From assembly GCF_001747105.1 (NCBI RefSeq), contig NZ_MDGQ01000004.1, positions 124,001-188,000 on the forward strand: 64,000 bases of DNA, written 5' to 3'. A program made the position numbers and the translations under genes. This stretch comes from Roseivirga misakiensis (lineage in GTDB: Bacteria; Bacteroidota; Bacteroidia; Cytophagales; Cyclobacteriaceae). Shown here in pieces: positions 50,792-61,185 of this stretch (the first letter of the stretch is position 1; each line of letters opens with the position of its first letter). The notes beneath the pieces are model-generated. The model saw nothing but the letters and a program-made list of their open reading frames with translations, was not told where the DNA came from and searched no databases.

Positions 50792-52957
50792 ATGGGCCGA
50801 AAACGAAAATCTAAACCGCCTCATAAAGCCTCAAAAGGGAACCCAAAAAAAATTGAGCCGGTCATTCTTAACTTCTTGTCACAAAACTCTGGCCGCGGTT
50901 ATCAAATCAAACAAATTTTAAAGTCTGTAGGTGTAAGAGACGCCAAATCAAAAGCCCTTGTAACCGAAGCCATCTTTAGACTAGAGGATAAAGGGGCTAT
51001 AAAAAAACTCAGAAATGGTGCATTTACTGTAGACGTAGATTTAAGCCCAATTATCGCTACAATCGATAGTGTAAATCCACGATTTGCCTATGCCGTTTTA
51101 GCCAATTCTGAAGGAAGTGAGGATGTGTGGATTTCTGCCAATGACCTGAATGGCGCCATGGATGACGATAAAGTAAAAATCGTCATCAAACCAGGAAAGC
51201 ATGGTAAACATCAAGAAGGCAAAGTCATTGAAATTCTTGAGCGAAATAGAGAAGAGTTTGTAGGTAGACTGGAAATGTCTACGCGATATGGTTTCGTGAT
51301 TCCTGATTTTAAAAAGATGTTTCACGATGTCTACGTGCGATACGAAGACTTAAACGGCGCTAAACACAACGATAAAGTCATTGTTCAGATCACTCAATGG
51401 CCCGATCGCAATAAAAAGCCAGAAGGAGTCATTACCAGAGTCTTGGGTAAAGCTGGTGAGCACAACGCCGAAATTCACTCGATCATCGCTGAATTTGGGC
51501 TACCGCTTGAATTTCCAGAAGGGCTTGAAGCAGAAGCTGAGACTATTTCAGACAAAATATCAAGCAAAGAAATTGTGAAAAGAAAAGACTTTAGAAAAGT
51601 ACCCACATTCACGATAGACCCTGTGGACGCTAAGGACTTTGACGATGCACTTTCGATCAAGAAACTAGACAATGGAAATACGGAAGTGGGTGTACATATA
51701 GCTGATGTAACGCACTACGTTCAACCAGAAACTAGCCTAGAAAAAGAGGCTGTGGAAAGAGCCACTTCCGTGTATTTAGTGGACAGAACAATTCCTATGC
51801 TTCCGGAAAGGCTATCGAATGGACTTTGCTCTTTAAGACCAGAGGAAGAAAAACTTACTTTTTCGGCCGTTTTTGAATTAGACGATGCAGGCGAAATTCA
51901 AAAAGAATGGTTTGGAAGAACAATTATCTATTCGGATAGACGATTTGCTTATGAAGACGCTCAAGAACGTCTCGAAAACCAAGAAGGTGATTACTTTGAA
52001 GAAATTACCGCACTTGACGTTTTAGCTAAAAAGCTCAGGAAAAAGAGATTTAGTAACGGCGCTGTAAACTTCGAAACAGTAGAAGTGAAATTTAAACTTG
52101 ACGAAAAAGGCACTCCACTTGGTGTAATTCCGAAAGAGCGGAAAGATGCCCACATGCTAATCGAAGAGTTTATGCTTTTGGCCAATAAACGCGTGGCAGA
52201 GTTCATTTATAACAAGTTTAAACAAGCTAACCCTTTAACCTTTGTTTACCGATCGCATGATAACCCAGACCCAGAAAAACTGGACACGTTTTCGAATTTT
52301 GCCAGACGCTTTGGCCATCAAATGGACTTTGACAAAAAAGGGGTTTCCAAATCGTTAAACGGTCTCATTGAGAATATTGAGGGAACGCCTGAGCAGAATG
52401 TGCTACAGCAACTAGCCATTCGGACAATGGCAAAAGCCAAATACACCACCGAACCCAAAGGCCACTTTGGGTTAGCATTTCCACACTATACCCATTTCAC
52501 ATCCCCAATTCGGCGATATCCTGACATGATGGTCCACCGGTTACTACAGCACTACCTAGATGGCGGGAAGTCAGTGGACAAAGAAGCCTATGAGGAACTT
52601 TGTGTTCATGCCTCGGAGCGCGAAAAGAGAGCCGCTGATGCTGAGCGTGCATCAATAAAGTATAAGCAGGTCGAATTCATGTCTCTTGTAGAGCAAAAGG
52701 CCTTTGCAGGAATCGTGAGTGGAGTCACTGAGTGGGGAGTATATGTAGAAATAACAGAAACCAAATGTGAGGGCATGGTCCGGATAGCGGATCTAGACGA
52801 CGATTTCTATGAATATGATGAACAAAACTACCGGGTTATTGGTAGAAGAAACAAACGAATGATCAGTCTCGGTGATGAAGTCTTTGTAAGGGTAAAAGCT
52901 ACAGACATCGATAGACGAACGATTGATCTAATATTTACAGAAGAAGATGACGAGTAA
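50792..52957 (+). CDS. rnr: Ribonuclease R
   Basis: The 721-aa 3'-5' exoribonuclease has an N-terminal winged-helix/basic region, two cold-shock-like domains (about 65-230) and the RNB catalytic domain. The conserved aspartates of RNB are in TIDPVDAKDFDDALSIKK (about 277-294). The strand TSPIRRYPDMMVHRLL lies near residue 570, and a C-terminal S1 domain covers about 635-720 (FAGIVSGVTEWGVYVEI). It processes and degrades structured RNA. It overlaps the polyprenyl synthetase gene by 11 nt. Confidence 0.96.
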   Translation: MGRKRKSKPPHKASKGNPKKIEPVILNFLSQNSGRGYQIKQILKSVGVRDAKSKALVTEAIFRLEDKGAIKKLRNGAFTVDVDLSPIIATIDSVNPRFAYAVLANSEGSEDVWISANDLNGAMDDDKVKIVIKPGKHGKHQEGKVIEILERNREEFVGRLEMSTRYGFVIPDFKKMFHDVYVRYEDLNGAKHNDKVIVQITQWPDRNKKPEGVITRVLGKAGEHNAEIHSIIAEFGLPLEFPEGLEAEAETISDKISSKEIVKRKDFRKVPTFTIDPVDAKDFDDALSIKKLDNGNTEVGVHIADVTHYVQPETSLEKEAVERATSVYLVDRTIPMLPERLSNGLCSLRPEEEKLTFSAVFELDDAGEIQKEWFGRTIIYSDRRFAYEDAQERLENQEGDYFEEITALDVLAKKLRKKRFSNGAVNFETVEVKFKLDEKGTPLGVIPKERKDAHMLIEEFMLLANKRVAEFIYNKFKQANPLTFVYRSHDNPDPEKLDTFSNFARRFGHQMDFDKKGVSKSLNGLIENIEGTPEQNVLQQLAIRTMAKAKYTTEPKGHFGLAFPHYTHFTSPIRRYPDMMVHRLLQHYLDGGKSVDKEAYEELCVHASEREKRAADAERASIKYKQVEFMSLVEQKAFAGIVSGVTEWGVYVEITETKCEGMVRIADLDDDFYEYDEQNYRVIGRRNKRMISLGDEVFVRVKATDIDRRTIDLIFTEEDDE

Positions 52958-53921
52958 ACTTCAAGAGCTCCTTGACGATATAAATGAAAAGCTTAAAACA
53001 GTAGAGTACGGTGCAAAACCAAATGAGCTTTACGATCCAATAACGTATATAATGTCTCTTGGGGGGAAAAGACTGAGACCTCTACTCGTTATTTTGGCCT
53101 ACAGACTATTCAAAGAGGATCACGAAACTATCCTCAACCAAGCCTTGGCCGTTGAAGTATTCCACAATTTCACACTCGTTCATGACGATATCATGGACAA
53201 CGCTCCTATCAGACGCGGAAAACCAACAGTTCATGAAAAATGGAATCAAAGTACCGCCATTCTTTCAGGGGATGTAATGATGGTAAGAGCTTATGATATG
53301 CTTTTAGGTAAACAAGAGAATTTATCCCAGATCATAAGAGATTTCAATGAATGTGCGGCTGGTGTATGCGAAGGCCAACAGCTAGACATGAACTTCGAAG
53401 CATTACCAACGGTAGATGAAGCGGAGTATATCAACATGATTAGGCTAAAGACCGCAGTCTTGCTCGGATTCAGTCTAAAATTGGGTGCCATGCTGGCTGG
53501 AGCACCAGATCAAGAAGCACAAGCACTTTATGATTTTGGCGTAGACATTGGCATAGGATTTCAGTTGAAAGATGACCTCTTAGATGTTTATGCAGATCAA
53601 GAAAAATTTGGCAAACAAGTGGGGGGCGATATCCTTTCAAATAAGAAGACCTTTTTGCTCCTAAAAGCACTTGAACTATCCAATGAAAAACAATCCCAGC
53701 AACTACAACATTGGATTAATTTGACTGAATTCGAACCTGCCGAGAAAGTGGCCGCTGTAAAAAGTGTCTATGCGGAAATAGGAATCAAAGAATTGACCCT
53801 CGACAAAATGAACGAGTATTTCCAAAGCGGTTTTAAAGCGCTGGAAAAAATAGAGGTTGCAGAAGAAAGAAAAGAGCTCCTAATTGAGTTCACAAACTAT
53901 TTGATCAATCGAGATAAATAA
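52947..53921 (+). CDS. Polyprenyl diphosphate synthase
   Basis: The 324-aa trans-isoprenyl synthase has both aspartate-rich motifs: first LVHDDIMDNAPIRRG (about 78-92) and second FQLKDDLLDVYAD (about 197-209). The substrate-binding GGKRLRPLLVIL is near residue 34-45. It makes a long-chain isoprenoid, probably for menaquinone; chain length is not decided from sequence. The start overlaps rnr by 11 nt and the stop is immediately followed by the rhomboid gene. Confidence 0.93.
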   Translation: MTSKLQELLDDINEKLKTVEYGAKPNELYDPITYIMSLGGKRLRPLLVILAYRLFKEDHETILNQALAVEVFHNFTLVHDDIMDNAPIRRGKPTVHEKWNQSTAILSGDVMMVRAYDMLLGKQENLSQIIRDFNECAAGVCEGQQLDMNFEALPTVDEAEYINMIRLKTAVLLGFSLKLGAMLAGAPDQEAQALYDFGVDIGIGFQLKDDLLDVYADQEKFGKQVGGDILSNKKTFLLLKALELSNEKQSQQLQHWINLTEFEPAEKVAAVKSVYAEIGIKELTLDKMNEYFQSGFKALEKIEVAEERKELLIEFTNYLINRDK

Positions 53922-54527
53922 ATGGAAGTTACTTACGGCCTGATGATCGCGATAGGTGCCATTACCTATTATGCTTGGCAGCGTCCGGAGATACATCAAA
54001 AATTGATGTTAAACACCCATGCAACCTTCCATCAACGCCAGTTAGAACGGTTAATTACTTCAGGTTTTGTGCACAATAATGGCATTCACCTGTTTATGAA
54101 CTTATTCACCTTATACTTTTTTGGAGGTGCTATAGAAGAGATTTTCAATGCTTATTTCGGATCCTCAGGTAATTTCTTGTATGTACTACTCTTCTTGAGT
54201 GCGGTAGCCGTTGCCAATCTTCCGACATTATTTAAGCAAAAAAACAACCCAAATTATAATTCGCTCGGCGCATCTGGAGGGGTATCAGCACTGGTATTAG
54301 CTTTTATACTATTCGATCCACTTCAGGAACTTTGCCTTTATGGACTCTTATGCCTTCCGGGCTATATTCTTGGCGCACTTTTTATTGCATACTCCATTGT
54401 TATGGGTAAAAGAGGAGGAGATAATATCAACCACGATGCTCATCTTTTTGGTGCATTGTACGGTGTAGTTTTCGTACTGATTCTGAAGCCTTCGACCCTC
54501 GAAACCTTTATCAGTACACTATTCTAA
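53922..54527 (+). CDS. Rhomboid family intramembrane serine protease
   Basis: The 201-aa polytopic protein has about six membrane helices. The catalytic dyad is visible as the Ser in SLGASGGVSALV (about residue 118) and the His in NHDAHLFGALYG (about residue 173). A conserved HNNGIHLFMNLF motif lies in helix 2. It cleaves membrane proteins within the bilayer. The gene starts at the next base after the polyprenyl synthase stop. Confidence 0.9.
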   Translation: MEVTYGLMIAIGAITYYAWQRPEIHQKLMLNTHATFHQRQLERLITSGFVHNNGIHLFMNLFTLYFFGGAIEEIFNAYFGSSGNFLYVLLFLSAVAVANLPTLFKQKNNPNYNSLGASGGVSALVLAFILFDPLQELCLYGLLCLPGYILGALFIAYSIVMGKRGGDNINHDAHLFGALYGVVFVLILKPSTLETFISTLF

Positions 54528-54663
54528 ACCCTTAGTTCCTTGTAGTTCATTAATACCAAAAACCAGAATTGGGGCCCTAATTTTTCAATAATCTATATAT
54601 AATTTATTAAAGTTCTATTATATCATAAATTGTAATTAAATTCCTCGATAATCATAGTTCTCG

Positions 54664-55533
54664 ATGAATAAAAAGATCACATTAGCCGTTTTAACCTTTA
54701 TATTATTTAGCATTTACTCAGTTGCTTCAGCCCAAGAAGACCATAAAAAGGAGTCAATCAAAAAGATCAGCCTTCTTGATTCACTTAATACACAAGGCAT
54801 GAAGCTCTATCGACAAAACTTTGGTAAAAATGTAAGACCATCGGCATTATCCATTAGGTCAAGAGTAGAGGGTCTAGTGATATACGAAGTATCGGTAAGT
54901 GACAAGGGAGAAGTTTCTGTTAGGTTTATGACTAAACTTAATGACGACATTGAACAAACCGTGAGTAAATTTATTTTGAGCTCGGTAAACAACTGGGTAA
55001 ATATTGGCAAAGCATATAAAGTGTATCAGCCAATTGCGATTGGAGTAGGCGAATATAATATAGGTCAAATTATGGGAATGGTAGATGGATTTCCATCGTC
55101 TTTTGAAGCTCCATTTCTTCCTGTATTGACAAGAAATACAATTATCAGCAAGACTGTTGTGAGAAGGAGTATAACGCTAGATAAAAACGATTCTCGTACA
55201 CCCGAAGAAGCTATTAAAGAACTAAGAGAAGAGGAACTTAGAAAAGACCCGAATAGGGTAATGTCGCGTTCAGGCAAGAACATGAGATTATCAGAACCTG
55301 GCGAAACAACAAAAGCCTACAATAAACTGCTGAAAAAACTAGAAACTTATTTGGCAAAGAAAAAAGGTAAAAAAGCCTACCTCACTATAAATAAGTTGAT
55401 CAGGTTTAACCCGTTTAATAAAACCCTTATCCAACAAAGGCGCCGACTTGAAAAAGAATTAGGGAAAGATGAATTCAGGACCTATGACCTGTTGTGGCTT
55501 CAAGCCATGGCTCAAATAGAGCAGATTGATTAA
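54664..55533 (+). CDS. Secreted protein of unknown function
   Basis: The 289-aa protein has a signal peptide (ITLAVLTFILFSIYSVASAQ). The N-terminal half is strand-rich (VEGLVIYEVSVSDKGEVSVR, TVVRRSITLDKND). The C-terminal half is helical and lysine-rich (YNKLLKKLETYLAKKKGKKA). The first half resembles the energy-transducing-protein C-terminal fold in strand order only. No family is assigned. It ends in a bidirectional terminator shared with rpmA. Confidence 0.6.
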   Translation: MNKKITLAVLTFILFSIYSVASAQEDHKKESIKKISLLDSLNTQGMKLYRQNFGKNVRPSALSIRSRVEGLVIYEVSVSDKGEVSVRFMTKLNDDIEQTVSKFILSSVNNWVNIGKAYKVYQPIAIGVGEYNIGQIMGMVDGFPSSFEAPFLPVLTRNTIISKTVVRRSITLDKNDSRTPEEAIKELREEELRKDPNRVMSRSGKNMRLSEPGETTKAYNKLLKKLETYLAKKKGKKAYLTINKLIRFNPFNKTLIQQRRRLEKELGKDEFRTYDLLWLQAMAQIEQID

Positions 55534-55539
55534 ACACAA

Positions 55540-55569
55540 AAACCCTAACCTCTTTCGAGATTAGGGTTT
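55540..55569. terminator. Bidirectional terminator
   Basis: A 9-bp stem AAACCCTAA / TTAGGGTTT encloses a 12-nt loop that can add TCT/AGA pairing. A tracts sit on the left and T on the right. It lies between the convergent 54664 gene and rpmA. Confidence 0.8.
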
Positions 55570-55595
55570 CAAATCTTATAATGGAGAAACTTAAA

Positions 55596-55874
55596 TTAAG
55601 CCTCTGCAGTTTCTTGGTTTTCGAAAGGTAGAACAGAAACATAAGATCTGTCTTTTCTTCCTTTTTTGAACTCTACAACACCGTGCGTCAAAGCAAAAAG
55701 TGTATGGTCTTTACCCATTCCAACATTTTTACCAGGGTGATGCTTAGTACCTCTTTGTCTTACAATGATGTTACCAGCGATAGCCGCTTGACCACCATAA
55801 ATTTTCACGCCCAGTCGTTTCGATTCTGATTCACGACCGTTGTTAGAACTACCTGCTCCTTTTTTATGTGCCAT
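55596..55874 (-). CDS. rpmA: 50S ribosomal protein L27
   Basis: The 92-aa protein has the unmistakable L27 N-terminus [20 protein letters not shown], with [20 protein letters not shown] in the middle. It is preceded by rplU on the same strand at 27 nt, the normal L21-L27 operon order. Confidence 0.98.
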   Translation of the reverse strand: MAHKKGAGSSNNGRESESKRLGVKIYGGQAAIAGNIIVRQRGTKHHPGKNVGMGKDHTLFALTHGVVEFKKGRKDRSYVSVLPFENQETAEA

Positions 55875-55901
55875 GGTATTTAAATTTTAATTCCGAAGGG
55901 A

Positions 55902-56288
55902 CTATCCTTCTTCAGTGGTTTCAGTTTTTTTCGTTTCAGCTTTCTTGGCCTTTTTAGCTGGTGCCTTTTTTGCACCCCCAGAACCAATCGACTCGATTAA
56001 TACTTTTGTAAAGTTTTGACGGTGGCCATTCTTAACTTTATAGCCTTTCCTTCTCTTCTTCTTAAAGACAATTACTTTGTCTCCTTTTACATGACCGATA
56101 ATCTTACCAGACACCTTAGCACCCTTCACAGTTGGGGTACCTACTTCAACTTTACCTTCATTGTCGACTAACATTACGTTATCGAACTCTACGGAAGCGC
56201 CTTCTTCGCCCTCCATTAATGGAGCATAAACGAACTGGTCTTGCGTTACTTTGAACTGCTTTCCTGCTATATCTACTATTGCGTACAT
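55902..56288 (-). CDS. rplU: 50S ribosomal protein L21 with lysine-rich tail
   Basis: The protein is 128 aa from the ATG at 56288 (MYAIVDIAGKQFKVTQ), the standard L21 start. A longer frame to 56345 adds 19 non-family residues. The family core spans residues 1-103 with KRRKGYKVKNGHRQNFTKVL. A C-terminal extension of about 25 residues rich in Lys, Ala and Glu (KKAPAKKAKKAETKKTE) is seen, as in many Bacteroidota. Confidence 0.97.
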   Translation of the reverse strand: MYAIVDIAGKQFKVTQDQFVYAPLMEGEEGASVEFDNVMLVDNEGKVEVGTPTVKGAKVSGKIIGHVKGDKVIVFKKKRRKGYKVKNGHRQNFTKVLIESIGSGGAKKAPAKKAKKAETKKTETTEEG

Positions 56289-56569
56289 TTTGAACGGTTT
56301 TTCAAAAACGGACTGCAAAGGTAATAGAATGTTTGCGAAAAACAAACCAAACTAAAAGCATAAATGCAAGAGAAATCTCAATATTAAATTTTCACTTTTT
56401 TTTGCCCCTTCATACGCCGAAAAAAAGGATAAGTTTTAATCTAAACTGCACCTTGTATTACACTTAATAGCAGCTACTTAACAGCTATTTTTAACTTCAT
56501 GTAAAACAGAAAACAACTAAAGATTTAGCGTTGATTTTTCACCTAGTTTTTGTAATATTTGTCAAAGGT

Positions 56570-56583
56570 TACGACCCCAATAA
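56570..56583 (+). promoter_or_regulatory. nrd leader motif TACGACCCCAATAA, copy 1
   Basis: This is an exact 14-nt match to 56735-56748, 165 bp away. The core ACCCCAATAA also occurs just before nrdA at 57787-57796. Confidence 0.45.
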
Positions 56584-56734
56584 ACAACCTATCCTCTGGT
56601 CGAAGTCTAACTCATAAGAGTGTCAAGACTTTAGCTAGAAACTCTTAAAACATTTAGAGATTTCCTCGAAGGTTTTCCTTCGATTATGTGTGTTTATGTG
56701 AAGAAGAACACTTCTTCCACGTGACTTATTATTG

Positions 56735-56748
56735 TACGACCCCAATAA
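56735..56748 (+). promoter_or_regulatory. nrd leader motif TACGACCCCAATAA, copy 2
   Basis: This copy ends 12 nt before the nrdB start codon and is identical to copy 1. Its position could allow control of transcription or translation start. Confidence 0.45.
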
Positions 56749-56760
56749 CTGAAGATTAAC

Positions 56761-57765
56761 ATGAGTGAATTGACGACGACTGCCACGCAGGAGCCCCTAT
56801 TGAAGGAGAACAAAAATCGTTTTGTTCTTTTCCCTATTCAACACGATGACATTTGGCAGTATTATAAGAAGGCAGAAGCCAGTATTTGGACCGCTGAAGA
56901 AATTGACCTTCACCAAGACCTTACCGATTGGAATGATAAGCTTACTGAAGATGAGAAATACTTTATCAAACACATTCTTGCCTTCTTTGCCGCTTCTGAC
57001 GGAATTGTAAATGAAAATCTGGCAGAAAACTTCGTAAACGAAGTTCAGTACACAGAAGCAAAATTCTTTTATGGTTTCCAGATTATGATGGAAAACATAC
57101 ACTCAGAAACTTACTCCTTATTAATAGATACCTACATTAAAAACCCTCAAGAAGCCAACGAGCTCTTTAATGCAATCGAAACTTTCGATGCAATTAAGAA
57201 AAAGGCGGAGTGGGCACTAAAATGGATCGAATCTCCATCTTTTGCTGAAAGACTTATCGCTTTTGCTGCAGTAGAGGGAATTTTCTTCTCGGGTAGTTTC
57301 TGTTCTATCTTCTGGTTGAAAAAGAGAGGCCTTATGCCAGGTTTAACCTTCTCAAACGAGTTAATCTCAAGAGATGAAGGCTTACACTGTGATTTTGCTG
57401 TTCACCTTCACAACGAACACTTGATCAATAAGGTACCACAAGAGCGCATCAAAGAAATCATTCTCGATGCACTAGATATCGAAAGAGAGTTTATTACAGA
57501 GTCATTACCAGTTAGATTGATCGGTATGAATTCTGACCTTATGGCTCAGTACCTAGAGTTTGTAACGGATAGACTACTTGTTGAGCTTGGTTGTGAAAAG
57601 GTTTACAATTCAACCAACCCATTCGATTTCATGGAAATGATATCGTTGCAAGGTAAAACCAACTTCTTCGAAAAGAGAGTTGGCGATTACCAAAAAGCAG
57701 GAGTTATGAAGGATAAAGATGATACATCGGATGCCCGATCATTATCTTTTGATGCCGACTTCTAA
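56761..57765 (+). CDS. nrdB: Ribonucleoside-diphosphate reductase, beta subunit (class Ia)
   Basis: The 334-aa ferritin-like subunit carries the di-iron/tyrosyl-radical centre. Iron ligands fall in the helix pairs [39 protein letters not shown] and [12 protein letters not shown]-type segments ([19 protein letters not shown]). The tyrosine in SETYSLLID is the likely radical site. The C-terminal tail docks on NrdA. It forms a pair with nrdA, which starts 34 bp downstream. Confidence 0.95.
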   Translation: MSELTTTATQEPLLKENKNRFVLFPIQHDDIWQYYKKAEASIWTAEEIDLHQDLTDWNDKLTEDEKYFIKHILAFFAASDGIVNENLAENFVNEVQYTEAKFFYGFQIMMENIHSETYSLLIDTYIKNPQEANELFNAIETFDAIKKKAEWALKWIESPSFAERLIAFAAVEGIFFSGSFCSIFWLKKRGLMPGLTFSNELISRDEGLHCDFAVHLHNEHLINKVPQERIKEIILDALDIEREFITESLPVRLIGMNSDLMAQYLEFVTDRLLVELGCEKVYNSTNPFDFMEMISLQGKTNFFEKRVGDYQKAGVMKDKDDTSDARSLSFDADF

Positions 57766-57799
57766 GAAAATATTTAATACCCCCAAACCCCAATAAAAA

Positions 57800-60169
57800 A
57801 TGTTAGTAATAAAAAGAGATGGCAGACGCGAGTCTGTCAAATTCGACAAAATCACCGCTCGGGTCGAAAAACTCTCCTACGGCTTAGATTCCAACTTCGT
57901 AGAACCAATCGATGTTGCTAAAAAAGTTATAGAAGGTCTTTTTGATGGTGTAAGTACACCAGAACTCGACAACCTAGCAGCAGAAATTGCTGCAACAATG
58001 ACCGTTCGCCACCCAGATTATGCTAAACTAGCCGCTAGGATAGCCATATCTAACCTGCACAAAACGACGAGTAAATCTTTCTCCAACACCATGAAAAGGC
58101 TTTACACTTATGTAGACCCTAAGACTGGTGAAAATGCACCTTTAATTTCCAAAGAAACTTACGGTGTAGTAAAGAAAAACGCAGCGGCACTAGACTCTAC
58201 AATCATATACGATCGTGACTTTAGCTATGACTACTTCGGCTTCAAGACACTAGAGCGTTCATACCTAATGAAACTCGATGGTAAAATCGTTGAGCGTCCA
58301 CAGCACATGCTTATGCGTGTAGCAGTTGGTATTCATGGAGACGACCTAGATAAAGTAGTAGAAACTTACAATCTACTTTCTGAAAAGTGGTTTACGCACG
58401 CTACGCCTACCCTATTTAACGCAGGTACACCAAAACCACAACTATCATCTTGTTTCCTATTAACAATGAAAGATGACAGTATCGATGGTATTTACGATAC
58501 GCTAAAACAATGCGCAAAAATATCGCAATCTGCAGGCGGTATTGGACTAAGCATTCATAACGTTCGTGCTAAAGGATCATACATTAAAGGAACTGGCGGA
58601 GTTTCTAATGGTATCGTTCCAATGTTAAGAAACTTTGACATGACAGCCCGTTATGTCGATCAAGGTGGAGGGAAGAGAAAAGGATCTTTCGCGATGTACA
58701 TGGAACCATGGCATGCCGATATCTTTGATTTCCTTGATTTAAAGAAAAATCACGGTAAAGAAGAATTAAGAGCGAGAGATTTATTCTACGCACTTTGGAT
58801 TCCAGACTTATTCATGAAGCGTGTAGAGGCTAACGAGGATTGGACTTTATTATGTCCTAACGAATGCCCAGGCCTATCAGACGTTTATGGTGAAGAGTTT
58901 GAAAAGCTTTATGAAAAATATGAGCGTGAAGGTAAAGGTCGTCAAACAGTAAAAGCACAAGACCTATGGTTTGAAGTGCTAGAAGCTCAGATCGAGACTG
59001 GAACACCTTATATGCTTTATAAAGATGCGGCAAACAAAAAGTCGAATCAGAAAAACTTGGGTACCATTAAGTCATCTAACCTGTGTACTGAAATAATTGA
59101 GTACACCGCACCAGATGAAGTTGCTGTATGTAACCTTGCTTCAATTGCATTACCGATGTATGTAAACGAAGAAAAGGGAGAGTACGATTTCCAAAGACTA
59201 TATGATGTTACTTATGTAGCTACCATGAACCTAAACAAGGTAATTGATGTAAACTATTACCCTGTTCCGGAAGCTGAGAATTCTAACATGCGCCACAGGC
59301 CTATCGGACTAGGTGTACAAGGCTTAGCAGATGCATTTATTTTAATGCGTATGCCATTTGATTCAGAAGAGGCTAGAAAGTTAAACAAAGATATCTTTGA
59401 GACCATCTACTTCGCGGCAATGACTGCATCTAAAGACTTAGCTAAAGTAGAAGGCCCTTACGAAACGTTCAAAGGTTCTCCAGTATCTAAAGGCATCTTC
59501 CAATACGATATGTGGGGTGTAACGCCAGATTCTGGTAAATGGGATTGGGATTCATTGAAGAAAGAGGTGAAGAAACATGGTGTGAGAAACTCATTGTTAG
59601 TAGCGCCAATGCCAACAGCATCTACCTCTCAAATCCTAGGAAATAATGAGTGTTTTGAGCCATATACGTCGAATATTTATACAAGACGTACACTTTCGGG
59701 AGAGTTTGTAATTGTAAACAAGCACTTGATGAAAGACCTAATCAAATTAGGCTTATGGAACGGCGATATGAAGAACAAACTAATTGCTGCGCAAGGTTCA
59801 GTTCAGGATATCCCAGATATTCCAGAAGAAATAAAAGCTTTGTATAAAACAGTTTGGGAGATATCTCAGAAAGCAATTATTGAGATGTCTGCTGACAGAG
59901 GGGCTTACATTTGTCAGTCGCAAAGCTTAAATATACATATCCAAGATCCAAACTTCGGTAAGTTAACTTCTATGCATTTCTATGCTTGGAAGAAAGGATT
60001 GAAAACGGGTATGTATTACTTGAGATCAAAGGCAGCCACAAGTGCCATTCAGTTCACTGTTGATAAGGCCGCGGCAAGCGCCCCTACTGCAGCACAACTG
60101 GAGCAAAAAGCCGCTGATATGGCTTGCTCACTAGATGATCCTGATTCTTGTGAGGCATGTGGAAGTTAG
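57800..60169 (+). CDS. nrdA: Ribonucleoside-diphosphate reductase, alpha subunit (class Ia)
   Basis: The 789-aa catalytic subunit begins with an ATP-cone domain (about 1-95, [18 protein letters not shown]), so dATP feedback is expected. Active-site cysteines appear in [17 protein letters not shown] and VAVCNLAS. The radical-pathway tyrosines are in the C-terminal third. The tail ends with the redox pair CEACGS. An ACCCCAATAA motif, shared with the nrdB leader, lies directly before the start. Confidence 0.96.
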   Translation: MLVIKRDGRRESVKFDKITARVEKLSYGLDSNFVEPIDVAKKVIEGLFDGVSTPELDNLAAEIAATMTVRHPDYAKLAARIAISNLHKTTSKSFSNTMKRLYTYVDPKTGENAPLISKETYGVVKKNAAALDSTIIYDRDFSYDYFGFKTLERSYLMKLDGKIVERPQHMLMRVAVGIHGDDLDKVVETYNLLSEKWFTHATPTLFNAGTPKPQLSSCFLLTMKDDSIDGIYDTLKQCAKISQSAGGIGLSIHNVRAKGSYIKGTGGVSNGIVPMLRNFDMTARYVDQGGGKRKGSFAMYMEPWHADIFDFLDLKKNHGKEELRARDLFYALWIPDLFMKRVEANEDWTLLCPNECPGLSDVYGEEFEKLYEKYEREGKGRQTVKAQDLWFEVLEAQIETGTPYMLYKDAANKKSNQKNLGTIKSSNLCTEIIEYTAPDEVAVCNLASIALPMYVNEEKGEYDFQRLYDVTYVATMNLNKVIDVNYYPVPEAENSNMRHRPIGLGVQGLADAFILMRMPFDSEEARKLNKDIFETIYFAAMTASKDLAKVEGPYETFKGSPVSKGIFQYDMWGVTPDSGKWDWDSLKKEVKKHGVRNSLLVAPMPTASTSQILGNNECFEPYTSNIYTRRTLSGEFVIVNKHLMKDLIKLGLWNGDMKNKLIAAQGSVQDIPDIPEEIKALYKTVWEISQKAIIEMSADRGAYICQSQSLNIHIQDPNFGKLTSMHFYAWKKGLKTGMYYLRSKAATSAIQFTVDKAAASAPTAAQLEQKAADMACSLDDPDSCEACGS

Positions 60170-60198
60170 TATAATTGGGGTTAATTATTGCTAACAGT

Positions 60199-60229
60199 AA
60201 ACCCTGACCAATTGGTCAGGGTTTTTTTA
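60199..60229 (+). terminator. Terminator of the nrd operon
   Basis: A perfect 11-bp stem AAACCCTGACC / GGTCAGGGTTT with loop AATT is followed by a run of T. It lies about 30 nt after nrdA and faces the end of the convergent CDF gene. Confidence 0.93.
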
Positions 60230-60240
60230 TACCCCATAGC

Positions 60241-61128
60241 TCAACAGCCTTCACACTCTTCGCCATCCTCTTCAAACTCGAGGGTTGAGTGCTTAATATT
60301 CAGATCGGCTAAAAGCAGCTTCGCTTTAGATTTAATTTCCGTTAATTCTCTCAAAGAATAAACCTTATCTAATACCACATGCGCTGATAGCACATGATAC
60401 TCTCCATCCATAGACCAGACATGACAATCATGGATATCAATAATTTCGGGTATCGATTTTAACCCATCGTGAATAGCTGGAATATCAACATCGGCAGGTG
60501 TAGTCTGTAAGATGATTGAGAAACTCTTTTTTAAGTTAGCGATGACATTATAGATAATAAAAACACCTATCAAAACAGACAAAAGCGGATCGATAAACTG
60601 CCAATCGAAATACATGATTAACAAACTGCCTAACAGTACAGTTAACCAACCCAAAACATCTTCTAACAAGTGTAATCGAATCACTCTTTCGTTCATCGAC
60701 TTACCCTTTTTGAGTCTAAGGACTGCCGCACCATTTACGATCACTCCAAAAATGGCAATAATCAGCATTCCCTGATCATCTACCTCTCCAGGATTAAAAA
60801 CCTGTGGTGCTGCTTGGCTAATTATAATGACCGAACCAACCAATAAAATACCTGCATTAATAATTGCCCCGAGCAGTGAAAAGCGTTTATAACCGTAAGT
60901 GTACTTTTGATTACTATCTTTTGTATCTGATAGATGCTGGAAATACCAAGACAGGCCAATACTTATACTATCCCCCAAATCGTGCAAGGCATCCGATAAG
61001 ATTGCCAAACTTCCTGTGAGCAAGCCACCAATAAACTCAATAATTGTAAAAGAGAAATTGAGAAAAAAAGCAACCTTCAGGTTCTTAGATCCATGGCTAT
61101 GCTCCGCATGGTGGTGGTGATGGCCCAT
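60241..61128 (-). CDS. Cation diffusion facilitator (zinc-type) transporter
   Basis: The 295-aa protein has a His-rich N-terminus (MGHHHHHAEHSHGS) and six membrane helices. Transport-site acids and His occur in LSDALHDLGDS (helix 2) and RLHLLEDVLGW (helix 5). A C-terminal cytoplasmic domain (about 205-295, DIHDCHVWSMDGEYHVLSAH) is metal-binding and ends with CEGC. Such proteins export Zn2+ and related ions from the cytoplasm with H+ antiport. A ZIP-like uptake transporter is at the right edge. Confidence 0.93.
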   Translation of the reverse strand: MGHHHHHAEHSHGSKNLKVAFFLNFSFTIIEFIGGLLTGSLAILSDALHDLGDSISIGLSWYFQHLSDTKDSNQKYTYGYKRFSLLGAIINAGILLVGSVIIISQAAPQVFNPGEVDDQGMLIIAIFGVIVNGAAVLRLKKGKSMNERVIRLHLLEDVLGWLTVLLGSLLIMYFDWQFIDPLLSVLIGVFIIYNVIANLKKSFSIILQTTPADVDIPAIHDGLKSIPEIIDIHDCHVWSMDGEYHVLSAHVVLDKVYSLRELTEIKSKAKLLLADLNIKHSTLEFEEDGEECEGC

Positions 61129-61185
61129 ACCCTAAGATAAGATTATTCTCAGCGCAACAGGGCTTCAATTAAACGAAGTTCTTAT

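Larger units (their letters stand above)
56289..56760. other. Long leader region upstream of the ribonucleotide reductase genes
   Basis: About 470 bases without an ORF separate rplU from nrdB. They contain two exact copies of TACGACCCCAATAA (56570 and 56735), a 7-bp hairpin TCGAAGG/CCTTCGA at 56666-56683, and a second hairpin GAAGAA/TTCTTC at 56700-56717. The features are suggestive of a regulated leader. Confidence 0.5.
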
